Source: Mangrovihabitans endophyticus (GTDB lineage: Bacteria; Actinomycetota; Actinomycetes; Mycobacteriales; Micromonosporaceae). Taken from it: 64,000 nt of DNA. Location: contig NZ_BMMX01000010.1 in NCBI RefSeq assembly GCF_014646155.1, positions 119,780 through 183,779 of the forward strand. Reading direction: 5' to 3'. The notes beneath the pieces were generated by a model that did no database searches, was not told the origin of the DNA, and saw nothing but the letters and a program-made list of their open reading frames with translations. The position numbers and the translations under genes were made by a program. Below are positions 45,830 through 53,831 of the stretch, one piece after another (the first letter of the stretch is position 1; the number at the start of each line of letters is the position of its first letter).

Positions 45830-46275
45830 TTGTCCTCCCCTCGCTGCACAAGCTTGGCCCACGCGGTGAGCACTCGCTCGCCGGACTCCGTCCGCACCTC
45901 GGTGCGCGTGGTGATGAAGTCGTGCCCGCCGCGCTGCATGACCTCGTCGACGAAGTTCTGACACACCAGCGCGTCGCCGGCCACCACCGGACGCTCGTAC
46001 GCGAATTTCTGGTCGCCGTGCACCACCCGGCTGTAGTCCAAACCGAGCTCGGGGTCGCGAATGATCTGCCGGCTGCTGCTCATGGTGATCACCACCGGGA
46101 ACGTCGGGGGTGCCACCACGTCCGCATATCCGGCGCGGCGAGCCGCCTCCGGGTCGTGGTATTCCGGGTCCTCAGCGCCGATGGCGCGAGCGAACTCCCG
46201 GATCTTCTCGCGGCCGACGAGGTAGGGATCGGAGGGCGGCCAGCTACGGCCGACAAAAGACGGGTCGAGGGGCAT
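45826..46275 (-). CDS. FAS1-like dehydratase subunit, HadA-like
   Basis: 149-residue MaoC N-terminal-type protein (REKIREFARAIG, VAPPTFPVVI). It lacks the Asp-x4-His catalytic pair and so should be the substrate-binding partner of the HadB-like protein. ATG at 46275; an ATG nine bases upstream is also in frame. Confidence 0.85.
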   Translation of the reverse strand: MPLDPSFVGRSWPPSDPYLVGREKIREFARAIGAEDPEYHDPEAARRAGYADVVAPPTFPVVITMSSSRQIIRDPELGLDYSRVVHGDQKFAYERPVVAGDALVCQNFVDEVMQRGGHDFITTRTEVRTESGERVLTAWAKLVQRGEDK

Positions 46276-46361
46276 GACCACCAAAATACTCTGCGGCGAC
46301 CGGGAGCCGGTCGCCGCAGCGTGGAAGTCGAAGTGTCAGCCCGAGCAGGGCCGCGGCGCGA

Positions 46362-46529
46362 TCAGCGCGTCTCGCGGTGCAAGGTGTGCCGACCGTCCCG
46401 GGGGCAGAACTTCTTCATCTCGATGCGGTCCGGGTCGTTGCGGCGGTTCTTGCGGGTGATGTAATTCCGGTCCTTGCACTCCGTGCACGCCAAAGTGATC
46501 TTCGGACGGACGTCGGTCGCCTTGGCCAC
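46362..46529 (-). CDS. rpmG: Large subunit ribosomal protein bL33
   Basis: 55 residues from a GTG at 46529, starting [18 protein letters not shown]. It has the first C-x2-C pair but the second pair is reduced to a single cysteine ([10 protein letters not shown]), so zinc binding is doubtful. Between tRNA-Met and the hadA-like gene. Confidence 0.93.
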   Translation of the reverse strand: MAKATDVRPKITLACTECKDRNYITRKNRRNDPDRIEMKKFCPRDGRHTLHRETR

Positions 46530-46634
46530 GGCGGGGTGCCTTCCTGCTCAACAGTTCTCGGGTCGACAAGCCAGCGTAGCCGCTGGGGTCGCGGACATGC
46601 AAAACGGGCGCCTGAGACGCCCGGGTGGTGCAAG

Positions 46635-46707
46635 TAGCGGTGGCCGGACTTGAACCGGCGACACAGCGATTATGAGCCGCTTGCTCTGCCATCTGAGCTA
46701 CACCGCC
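46635..46707 (-). tRNA. tRNA-Met (CAT)
   Basis: 73-nt minus-strand cloverleaf: acceptor GGCGGTG with CACCGCT (one G-U pair), D-arm GCTCAGATGGCAGAGC, anticodon CAT in GGCTCATAATC, T-loop GGTTCAAGTCC. D-arm and acceptor look like an elongator rather than initiator tRNA. Confidence 0.93.
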
Positions 46708-46731
46708 GCGCCGAGTTTCACACCCGGGAAG

Positions 46732-46804
46732 AGCCCCCTTACGGAATCGAACCGTAGACCTTCTCCTTACCATGGAGACGCTCTGCCGACTGAGCTAAGG
46801 GGGC
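46732..46804 (-). tRNA. tRNA-Thr (GGT)
   Basis: 73-nt minus-strand cloverleaf: acceptor GCCCCCT with AGGGGGC, anticodon loop ATGGTAA giving GGT, T-loop GGTTCGATTCC. Twenty-four bases upstream of tRNA-Met, probably one transcript with rpmG. Confidence 0.94.
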
Positions 46805-46895
46805 GCGCGCGATCTCTCGCGTGATGCGCAGAAGTAAGCCTACACGTCCCGGACTCGCCCGTGAAATCGGATACCCCATGGGGCGAAATTGCAGG

Positions 46896-49436
46896 TCAGA
46901 CCACTGCGCGAAGGCGACGGACCTCACCGGCAGGCGTCGACTCGGTCTCCGTCTGAGCGCTCAACCACGCTTCCAGCCGCTCGTACGGCAAGGGCCGGCT
47001 GAAGAAGTAGCCCTGACCGTTCTCGCAGCCCAAATCGGCGAGCAGGTCCAGGGTGAGCTCGCTCTCCACGCCCTCGGCGACGACGGTCAGCCCGAACTCG
47101 CGGGCCAGGCCGATCACCGCGCGCACGATTGCCAGGTCACCCGAGTCGGTGGCCATGCCCTGCACGAAACTATCGTCGATCTTGATCTCGTCGACCGGGA
47201 GCTGGCGCAGATGCGACAGCGACGACACGCCGGTGCCGAAGTCGTCGATCGACAGCCGCACCCCCAGGTCCCGCAGCCGGAACAGGGTCGGCAGGGCGCG
47301 CTCGATCTCGCCCACCACGCCCCGCTCGGAGATCTCGAAGGTGAGCTGGCCGGCCGGAACGTCGTACTGCTTGAGCAACTCGTGGACGAGATCCGGGAAG
47401 CGGGTGTCGAGCAGCGTGCGGGCGGACAGGTTGAACGCCACCCCCAGCGGCCGATCGGCGTCCACCCACTCGCGGCAGCGCCGCAACCCCTCCGTGATGA
47501 CCGCCTCGGTGAGGCGGGAGAGCTGTCCGGTGTGCTCGGCCACCGCGACGAAATCCTGCGGCGCGACCTCGCCGTGCGCCGGATGAGTCCAGCGCGCCAG
47601 GCATTCCACGCCGACCAGATGCCGGTCCCGGATGGTCACCTTGGGCTGGAAGTAGACGTCGAGCTGCCCGTCCTCCAGCGCGGTCCGCAGATCGCCGGCG
47701 ATGCCCAGTCGGCGTACCGCCCGCGATTCCAGAGCCGGGTGGAAGAGCTGCACGCCGTACGGCACCGCCTTGGCCGCATTGGCCGCCAGCTCGGCACGGC
47801 GCAGCAGGGCCTCCACGTCGTCGCCGTGGTCGGGCTGCACGGTCACGCCCACCGCGGTGTCCACGTCCAGGGTGAGCGAGCCGACCACCATCGTCCCGCG
47901 CAGTTGCTCGCGCATCTGGGTGGCCAATTGGACGGTGGTCTCGGTGCTGGACGCCCGCATCGTGACAACGAACTCGTCGCCGCCGATCCGGCCGACCAGG
48001 GACCCGGACCCGGCAATCGCCCGCAACCGCTCAGCCACCTCGGTGAGCAGCTTGTCCCCCGCGGCGTGCCCCATCGACTCGTTGACCGCGCGTAAACCGT
48101 CCACGTCGAAGACGAGCACCGCGATCACCTCGTCGGCGGCGCGCACCCCCACCGACTCGGACAGCGCGTCGACGATCCGGCGACGGTTCGGCAGGGCGGT
48201 GAGGCGGTCGTGGTAGGCGTCGTAGCGCAGCCGTTCGACCAGCCTCGAGTTCTCCACGGCGACGGCGGCGTGCGCCGCGATGGTCTCCAGCACCTGCACG
48301 TCGGTGTCGCGGAAGGTGCGCGAGTCGCCGAGCCGGTTGACGACTTCGAGGCTGCCGATGGTGGTCTGCCCGGACAACAGCGGCACCGCGATGACATCCT
48401 TGATCTTGCTTTCGCGCAACAGGTGCCGCAGCCCCACCGTGCTGTCGAAGCGGGCGCCGACCGCCACTGCGTCGCCGCTGGCGATGGCCTGCTCGCGCAG
48501 CGGCGCCGGGCTGGGCGAGATGTCCAGCAGCCCCTGGTCGTCCACCCGGGATGTGAGCAGGACCTCGGGATGCCGGCCACGAGCCGGGAGCCAGAGTGTC
48601 GCGTACTCGGATCTCATCAGGGCCCGCACCCGGCCCAGCAGCGCGTCCGGAAGGCCGCCGTCGCCGCCCCGCTCGCGCACCGCCACCGTCAGCTCGTAGA
48701 CGTCGGCCAGCGTGCGGTACTGCCGGAAGAATTCGGCGAACGACCGCAACACCAGGATCATGGCGACGACCAGCACGGCGAGCAGCGCCGCAGCCCAGCC
48801 GGTGGCGACGAGGGCGACCAGGAAGACCAGACCGACCACGATGTTGATCGCCGCGGTGATCAGGGACGTCGCGCTGGCCCGAAGGGTCGCCTGGCCGGCA
48901 CGCCGGCCCTGGACGACGCCGATCACACCGGCGACCGTGGCGATCCCGACGACGGCGTTGGTGATGCCGGCCGCGAAGAGAATGCCCCACGTGCCCGGGC
49001 CCGCGCCGCGCATGGGCGGCAGCGCGGCGACCACGATGAGCGCGGCCGAGGCGCTGGCGGCCGACTTGGCCACGTTGAACCACATCTTGTGGACGCCGAT
49101 GCGGGCGCGCAGTTGCGTCACCACCATGGCGACGGTGGCCGCGAAGATGACCGCCAGCGGCGGTAAGAAATAGATGGCCAGGACGAGGGGGACCTCGTTC
49201 ACCAGCACCATGAAGCCCTCGCGGCGGATCACCACGTTGAGCACGCCGACGTTCGTGATGATCAGGGCGATGGTCGCGAGCAGTCCGCCCAGCCAGGCGT
49301 GGTACCAGTCGGGCTCGACCGCCCAGAACACCGCGGCCGACACCAGGACGAAGACCGCGAGAGGGTAGGTGATGAGCCAGGCGTATTGCGAGGAGCGCCG
49401 TGGGGATGTCCGCCGACTGGCCATGGCGTCCCCCAT
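46896..49436 (-). CDS. Membrane GAF-GGDEF-EAL c-di-GMP protein
   Basis: 846 residues. The first ~235 form seven or so membrane segments, followed by a GAF domain (about 255-400), a diguanylate cyclase domain with intact GRIGGDEFVV, and an EAL domain. Phosphodiesterase residues look present: E-C-L in VECLARW, NLSA, FEISE, IDDFGTG, KIDDSF and VAEGVE. It may both make and break c-di-GMP. Stands alone; the ATG at 49448-side region holds no other gene. A second in-frame ATG lies four codons downstream. Confidence 0.92.
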   Translation of the reverse strand: MGDAMASRRTSPRRSSQYAWLITYPLAVFVLVSAAVFWAVEPDWYHAWLGGLLATIALIITNVGVLNVVIRREGFMVLVNEVPLVLAIYFLPPLAVIFAATVAMVVTQLRARIGVHKMWFNVAKSAASASAALIVVAALPPMRGAGPGTWGILFAAGITNAVVGIATVAGVIGVVQGRRAGQATLRASATSLITAAINIVVGLVFLVALVATGWAAALLAVLVVAMILVLRSFAEFFRQYRTLADVYELTVAVRERGGDGGLPDALLGRVRALMRSEYATLWLPARGRHPEVLLTSRVDDQGLLDISPSPAPLREQAIASGDAVAVGARFDSTVGLRHLLRESKIKDVIAVPLLSGQTTIGSLEVVNRLGDSRTFRDTDVQVLETIAAHAAVAVENSRLVERLRYDAYHDRLTALPNRRRIVDALSESVGVRAADEVIAVLVFDVDGLRAVNESMGHAAGDKLLTEVAERLRAIAGSGSLVGRIGGDEFVVTMRASSTETTVQLATQMREQLRGTMVVGSLTLDVDTAVGVTVQPDHGDDVEALLRRAELAANAAKAVPYGVQLFHPALESRAVRRLGIAGDLRTALEDGQLDVYFQPKVTIRDRHLVGVECLARWTHPAHGEVAPQDFVAVAEHTGQLSRLTEAVITEGLRRCREWVDADRPLGVAFNLSARTLLDTRFPDLVHELLKQYDVPAGQLTFEISERGVVGEIERALPTLFRLRDLGVRLSIDDFGTGVSSLSHLRQLPVDEIKIDDSFVQGMATDSGDLAIVRAVIGLAREFGLTVVAEGVESELTLDLLADLGCENGQGYFFSRPLPYERLEAWLSAQTETESTPAGEVRRLRAVV

Positions 49437-49474
49437 CAGTCGATCTTGTCAGGCTCTCGTTGCCCCGCCGGCGA

Positions 49475-49642
49475 TCAATCCCAGACGATGTCGCCCTGGC
49501 TGGCCAAGGTCGTCGCGGGCTGCGCGCGGTGCGCACCTGCACTGTTGGGCTCGGCTGCTTGGCCGGCCGTGCCTACACCGCCGATCAGCGCAGCCAGCAT
49601 CAAAACCAAGCCGGCAAAGCGGCCCAGCTTCTTCGCGGACAT
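49475..49642 (-). CDS. Small secreted peptide
   Basis: 55 residues, read from ATG at 49642 behind CAGGAG. MSAKKLGRFAGL and a hydrophobic stretch (about 8-26) ending in GTAGQAAE look like a signal peptide with cleavage near residue 30, leaving about 26 residues that end GDIVWD. I recall similar short GDIVW-ending exported peptides in Micromonosporaceae, role unknown. It reads toward the GGDEF-EAL gene, 38 bp away. Confidence 0.7.
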   Translation of the reverse strand: MSAKKLGRFAGLVLMLAALIGGVGTAGQAAEPNSAGAHRAQPATTLASQGDIVWD

Positions 49643-49891
49643 ATCGAACTCCTGTAAGAGGGCCAGTTCTGGCGGGCTTCATGATGGTGCCACACCCCAT
49701 GAGCGTCGGGCAGTGCTGTTCGGCGGGTCGAAGCCGCACATCCGAAAAACCTGGCTGAACGGCTGAGGCTCGGGTGAACTAATGAGAGATCAATTTGAAG
49801 ATTTTAGTCCGCTTCGCCCGCTTATGACCCTCCGGACGGCGCGCACCTGTCAGGGGCGTTTGACGTCAGGAAGGCTTGACGAAAGACTGCC
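49643..49891. other. Intergenic region between divergent genes
   Basis: 249 bases between the small peptide (leftward) and the HTH protein (rightward). It is AT-richer near 49765-49812. Promoters for both genes must lie here, but I could not pick a convincing pair. Confidence 0.3.
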
Positions 49892-50215
49892 GTGGTGGCC
49901 CCGGACGAACCCGTGACACCCGACGAACTGGAACACCGGCACACCCTCGCCACGGCCACCGCCCGATACGACGAGCTCCGCATGCGCGACGCGCTCGCAC
50001 CCCTGTCCGCCGAGCCGCTGACCCACGACGAAACGCTCGAACTCCTCGCCCTCAGCGAGGTGGTCGTGCGCAAGATCGGACACGGGCGACAGACCATGGT
50101 GCACACCGCACGCACCGCCGGCGCATCCTGGACGGAGATCGGGGACGCGCTGGGCACCACCAAGCAATCCGCGTGGGAGTCGCACCGGCGGTGGAGCGAC
50201 CGGCGAAGCCCGTGA
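49892..50215 (+). CDS. Small helix-turn-helix protein
   Basis: 107 residues from GTG at 49892 (a second GTG follows at once). Residues about 76-101 (GASWTEIGDALGTTKQSAWE) read as a sigma-like or Trp-repressor-like helix-turn-helix; the first part is a charged helix region. Likely a DNA-binding protein of unknown target. Ends one base before the convergent sulfurtransferase. Confidence 0.75.
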   Translation: MVAPDEPVTPDELEHRHTLATATARYDELRMRDALAPLSAEPLTHDETLELLALSEVVVRKIGHGRQTMVHTARTAGASWTEIGDALGTTKQSAWESHRRWSDRRSP

Positions 50216-50216
50216 T

Positions 50217-51020
50217 TCAGTCCCCCGTGGCCACGGGACGGTCGGTGTTGCTGTACGCCGACCAGGACCCCGGATAGAGACGCCCCACGCCGAGGCCCGC
50301 GTGCTCCAAGGCGATCAGATTGTGGCACGCGGTGACTCCGGAACCGCAGTAGGAAATCGTGCCCGCACCTGCGCCCACCGCCCGGAAACGCTCCCGCAAC
50401 TGCTCCACCGGCAGGAAGCGGCTGTCGGCGCCCACATTCTCCCGGCACGGCAGGCTCCGCGCCCCCGGGATGTGCCCGGCGCGCGGATCGACCGGCTCCA
50501 CCGCACCACGGAACCGGCCGGCGTCGCGCGCGTCCACCACCACCGCCGAACCGTCCGTCACGTCGTCCAGGTCCGCCAGCCGTTCCCCCGGCCACGGGCG
50601 CGGCGTGAACGTCGCCTCCGGACGCTGCGGCTCCTCCCGGACCAGCTCGCCCGCATACCCGAGAAGCCCGCCGTCCAGCAACGCCGCATCGTGGCCGGTG
50701 GCGCGGAGCATCCAGACCAGACGGGCGGCGATGACACCCCCACCGTCGTCGTACGCGACCACGATGTCGTCGTCACCGATACCCAGGGCGGCCATGCCCG
50801 CGGCGAACGTCTCCGGATCCGGCAACGGGTGCCGGCCCTCTTCCGGGGCACCGTGCCGGGCCAGCACCGCGTCCAGATCGACGAAGACCGCGCCGGGCAG
50901 ATGACCTTCCTCGTACGCGGCACGGCCGGACCGGCCGTCCAGATACCAGCGCACGTCGGCGTACACCACGCGGGCACCCAAATCCTGCGCCCGCCGCCGG
51001 CTGACGACCGGTTCGATCAC
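50217..51020 (-). CDS. Thiosulfate/3-mercaptopyruvate sulfurtransferase
   Basis: 267 residues with two rhodanese domains; the active-site cysteine is in YCGSGVTACH at about residue 225. The CGSGVTA loop is typical of the mercaptopyruvate (SseA-like) group, so that donor is a little more likely than thiosulfate. YLDGRSGRAAYEEGHLPGA marks the first domain. Confidence 0.9.
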   Translation of the reverse strand: MIEPVVSRRRAQDLGARVVYADVRWYLDGRSGRAAYEEGHLPGAVFVDLDAVLARHGAPEEGRHPLPDPETFAAGMAALGIGDDDIVVAYDDGGGVIAARLVWMLRATGHDAALLDGGLLGYAGELVREEPQRPEATFTPRPWPGERLADLDDVTDGSAVVVDARDAGRFRGAVEPVDPRAGHIPGARSLPCRENVGADSRFLPVEQLRERFRAVGAGAGTISYCGSGVTACHNLIALEHAGLGVGRLYPGSWSAYSNTDRPVATGD

Positions 51021-51050
51021 GTCCTTGTCCCTTCGATCCGGCGTCGCCGC

Positions 51051-51545
51051 TCAGCGGTAGTTGGTGAACTGCAGCGCTACTCCGAAATCCTCCTGCTTGA
51101 GCAGCGAGATGACCGCCTGCAGGTCGTCCCGCTTCTTCCCGGTGACCCGCAACTGGTCACCCTGGATCTGCGCCTGCACACCCTTCGGGCCGGCGTCGCG
51201 GATCTTCTTGCTGATCGCCTTCGCCTTGTCCGTCTCGATGCCCTCGATAACCTTGCACTCGATCCGGTAGGTCTTGCCGGACTGCTTCGGCTCGCCCGCG
51301 TCCAGCGACTTCAGCGAGATGTTGCGCTTCACCAGCTTCTCCTTGAAGACGTCGAGGGCGGCGGCGGCACGCTCCTCGGTCTCCGAGGTGATGGTCACGC
51401 CCGACTCCCCCGACTTGGCGATGCCGGTCCCGGTCCCGCGGAAGTCGAAGCGGGTGCCCAGCTCCTTCTCCGCCTGGTGGTACGCGTTGTCGACCTCCTG
51501 CCGGTCGACCTTGCTCACGATGTCGAACGACGGGCTGGCTGCCAT
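51051..51545 (-). CDS. yajQ: YajQ-family nucleotide-binding protein
   Basis: 164 residues from ATG at 51545, with [20 protein letters not shown] and [10 protein letters not shown] at the start and [21 protein letters not shown] near the end. YajQ homologues bind RNA or c-di-GMP in some bacteria. The longer upstream frame crosses tRNA-Tyr and was rejected. Confidence 0.95.
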   Translation of the reverse strand: MAASPSFDIVSKVDRQEVDNAYHQAEKELGTRFDFRGTGTGIAKSGESGVTITSETEERAAAALDVFKEKLVKRNISLKSLDAGEPKQSGKTYRIECKVIEGIETDKAKAISKKIRDAGPKGVQAQIQGDQLRVTGKKRDDLQAVISLLKQEDFGVALQFTNYR

Positions 51546-51688
51546 GATCAAACTCCCGTTTCGTGGCGTCTCGGAGGATGGGCGGACCAGCGCCGCCCGG
51601 CATGCTGACCGTACCCGGTTGCGAGTACGGGCGGCGGTGCGGCTATCCTGATGTCCGCGCGCCGCGGGAGACTGCGGTGGCGTGCCCA

Positions 51689-51772
51689 GGCGGGTTGCCC
51701 GAGCGGCCAATGGGAGCGGACTGTAAATCCGTCGCGAAAGCTTCGAAGGTTCGAATCCTTCACCCGCCACCA
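51689..51772 (+). tRNA. tRNA-Tyr (GTA), island attachment site
   Basis: 84-nt class II tRNA on the plus strand: acceptor GGCGGGT with ACCCGCC, anticodon GTA in GGACTGTAAATCC, a long variable arm (CGCGAAAGCTTCG) and encoded CCA. Its 3' end is the start of a 153-bp block repeated at 53678, so it is the insertion site of an integrative element. SLP1 of Streptomyces also uses a tRNA-Tyr. Confidence 0.96.
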
Positions 51773-51908
51773 CCGGCACGACAAGGCCCCTCACCTGCTG
51801 AAACAGCAGAGAGGGGCCTTCTTCGTGAGTCTCACTCGATCTCACCCGGGACGGTTCGATCTCGCTAGCTGTCCCCCATACGTCCCCCGGAATTTCGGGG
51901 TCGATCAG
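51756..51908 (+). repeat. Attachment-site repeat, copy 1
   Basis: 153 bp: the tRNA-Tyr 3' end, a hairpin, then TTCGTGAGTCTCACT, ACGGTTCGATCTCGCTAG and CCATACGTCCC, ending GTCGATCAG. Copy 2 starts 1922 bp on. In copy 2 the last TCA is the integrase stop (minus strand). In copy 1 the minus-strand codons before the same TCA read GWPQPDPG, which resembles the GWPGTA end of that integrase, so this may be the remnant of an older integrase gene. Confidence 0.75.
51783..51820 (+). terminator. tRNA-Tyr terminator
   Basis: AAGGCCCCTC and GAGGGGCCTT flank an inner CTGCTG/CAGCAG pair with an AAA loop, eleven bases after the CCA end. TTCTTC follows. A plausible terminator for the tRNA. Confidence 0.75.
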
Positions 51909-52140
51909 CCGGGGTCAGGCTGAGGCCACCCGGCGGATCGGCCACAGCGCCGGGTGTGTCTACGCCGACTGCATCAGTGGCGGCAACCAGGTCAAACGGG
52001 CGAACCGAAAACGCGTTCTCGTGACCTGATGTAATGAGAGACGAACCTTGTTTCACTTGCAAGCTCCAGCAGGCATGGGCCGGCGGGTTGGACGCCCCAA
52101 GGGGCAGTGTCTACCTGGGAAGCAGGAGGGTCGGCGCAAC
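51909..52140. other. Left junction of the tRNA-Tyr island
   Basis: 232 bases between repeat copy 1 and the first island gene. GC content falls toward the right. No complete gene or clear promoter seen. Confidence 0.3.
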
Positions 52141-52965
52141 ATGACTGAGCGAGGTAGCTTCACCCGGTACACATATTGGTCCGAGCGTCGCGTCAAGGAC
52201 CTCGCACGCGACCTTGAGATCAAGACAGATCCCGGCTGGAAAACCAAGATCACGGTCTTCAAGGTGCCGCTGATCTCGACCGGCATCGACTTCGAAAGTG
52301 CACCGCGCACACCACACCGCAACGAGATCGCGGCGCGAGTCGAACGCGCCCTCGGCGACCTAGCTGTCGAGGACTTTGTCACCCCTCCTCCTGTGAAGTT
52401 CGCTAAGGGAACTGGCCTCGTCCAGTTTTCTCACTTTGTATCCACCGAGCCAGGCAGGGTAGTTCTCAACGCGAGGACGCAGGCGTCTGATGGGACGAAC
52501 GTTGTCATATGCATGTTCGGCAGCCAAGACAACGTTCCAGGATTCGTAGGCGTGCACGACCCGAGTCCGGCGGGATGGAGCTCTTCAGCCATGTTCTCTG
52601 TCACGGACTGGCTGGCGAGTAGATGTTCCGAAAATGACTCTCAGTGGGACGATCCAGAGTCGATCTCAGTCGAAGCAATGAAGATTGCACTAGAACAGGG
52701 GAACAATAATAAATATCAAGACGATCCAGACAGACCATGGAATCGTGGATACACATTTGGCGACGCTTCAGATTCGGAGTGGCTGGCGGAAATTTACAGT
52801 GATGTCAACCTAGATCAAGATCGCTGGTCGCTAGACGATCCGGTTGACCGGATCTTGGTCGGCGCACCAGTCTGGGTCCGCTCACCTAGAAGTAGTCTTC
52901 GCCGGTACCGCGATCTCCGACGCAACTTTAACAACAAAAACTCGGATCTTGATGGGCGCACCTAA
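52141..52965 (+). CDS. Island protein, tentatively DUF7019-like
   Basis: 274 residues from ATG at 52141 (MTERGSFTRYTYWSERRVK). GC content drops below its neighbours and rare codons (ATA, AAT, AGA) appear, a sign of transfer. The layout, a YxYxSxxxVxxL start, a DNVPGFVGVHDPSPAGWSSS middle and ILVGAPVWVRSP end, recalls the actinobacterial DUF7019 (SAVMC3_10250) family, whose role I do not know. No membrane segment. Probably co-transcribed with the next gene, 68 bp on. Confidence 0.65.
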   Translation: MTERGSFTRYTYWSERRVKDLARDLEIKTDPGWKTKITVFKVPLISTGIDFESAPRTPHRNEIAARVERALGDLAVEDFVTPPPVKFAKGTGLVQFSHFVSTEPGRVVLNARTQASDGTNVVICMFGSQDNVPGFVGVHDPSPAGWSSSAMFSVTDWLASRCSENDSQWDDPESISVEAMKIALEQGNNNKYQDDPDRPWNRGYTFGDASDSEWLAEIYSDVNLDQDRWSLDDPVDRILVGAPVWVRSPRSSLRRYRDLRRNFNNKNSDLDGRT

Positions 52966-53033
52966 ACTTCGCCCAAGTCTCACCCACACCCCACGCCACC
53001 AGGCCGCCCTGACCCCCGATACACTACGCAATC

Positions 53034-53603
53034 ATGGGGTGGGTCGAGGGCGTAGTCGCGGTCTTAACTAGTTGGGCTTGGCCGATCGTCGTACTTGTTT
53101 GCGTTCTGCTTCTCAAACCGCAGATCAAGGAATTGATCATGCGACTCACTCGGGTAACTGGTGCAGGCGTCGAAGCTGAGTTTCACCAGCGGGTAGAGAC
53201 TGCGAGCGATCTCGCAGAAGCGATTACTCCCGACGTGCCGGAGCAACTCAGCATCAGCTCGACAGATGAGGATGGCCATCCAACTACCCTCGCTGACGTA
53301 CTGAACCAAGTAGATGAAAACCCGCTGCTAGGCGCTCTTATTGCTTGGCGCGAAGTTTCGGTTGCGATCACCGGAGCCGCTACGTCGACGGGAGTCGAGG
53401 GCCGAACTGAGCGAGCCATTTTGCGGAGTCTCCGAGATAGAGGAACGATCACAGCCGATGTTCTAGCACTCTATGAGCGTTTGTCCAAGATCCGGAATGA
53501 GATTGTGCACTCTCGGCCCACAGTAACCCAAGACGAAACGAAAGAGTTCGTGACCGCAGCTTGGCGCTTAGCAGCCGAACTGACGCGCATAAGCCCGTGC
53601 TAA
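53034..53603 (+). CDS. Membrane-anchored protein with HEPN-like motif
   Basis: 189 residues: one membrane segment at about 8-27, a charged linker, and a helical cytosolic domain containing RNEIVHS at 154-160. R-x4-H with Asn after Arg is the HEPN ribonuclease motif, and the LYERLSKIRNEIVHS setting matches DUF4145-like HEPN proteins. It may be a toxin or abortive-infection effector; many such motifs also occur in non-enzymatic proteins. Lower GC than its surroundings. Confidence 0.7.
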   Translation: MGWVEGVVAVLTSWAWPIVVLVCVLLLKPQIKELIMRLTRVTGAGVEAEFHQRVETASDLAEAITPDVPEQLSISSTDEDGHPTTLADVLNQVDENPLLGALIAWREVSVAITGAATSTGVEGRTERAILRSLRDRGTITADVLALYERLSKIRNEIVHSRPTVTQDETKEFVTAAWRLAAELTRISPC

Positions 53604-53677
53604 TGAAAACCCCATGCCACCTTTTACTCTTGGCTGCCGCCTAGCGATCATGCAGGGCTAGCCACGCCTGTCGCAGC

Positions 53678-53831
53678 TCCTTCACTCCGCCACCACCAGG
53701 ACGAAACAGGGCCTCTCTCTGCCGAGACAGCAGAGAGAGGCCCTGTTCGTGAGTCTCACTTGATCTCATCCGAGACGGTTCGATCTCGCTAGTAGTCCGC
53801 CATACGTCCCGCAAGACTCGGTGTCGATCAG
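53678..53831 (+). repeat. Attachment-site repeat, copy 2
   Basis: 154 bp corresponding to copy 1 at 51756-51908 with one extra base in the tRNA-like end (TCCTTCACTCCGCCACCACC). It contains only the 3' tip of a tRNA-Tyr, not a functional gene. The block runs into the stop codon of the tyrosine integrase on the minus strand. Confidence 0.75.
53707..53745 (+). terminator. Hairpin in repeat copy 2
   Basis: CAGGGCCTCTCTCTGC and GCAGAGAGAGGCCCTG make a perfect 16-bp stem with a seven-base loop. It stands where copy 1 has its hairpin, but most stem bases differ while pairing is kept. Confidence 0.75.

Noticed and set aside
46336..46773. Minus-strand 145-codon frame over rpmG and two tRNAs
   Set aside because: It runs through tRNA-Met in a frame different from rpmG; shadow.
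53678..53700. Second tRNA-Tyr gene at att copy 2
   Set aside because: Only the last ~17 bases of the tRNA are present; no anticodon or D-arm.
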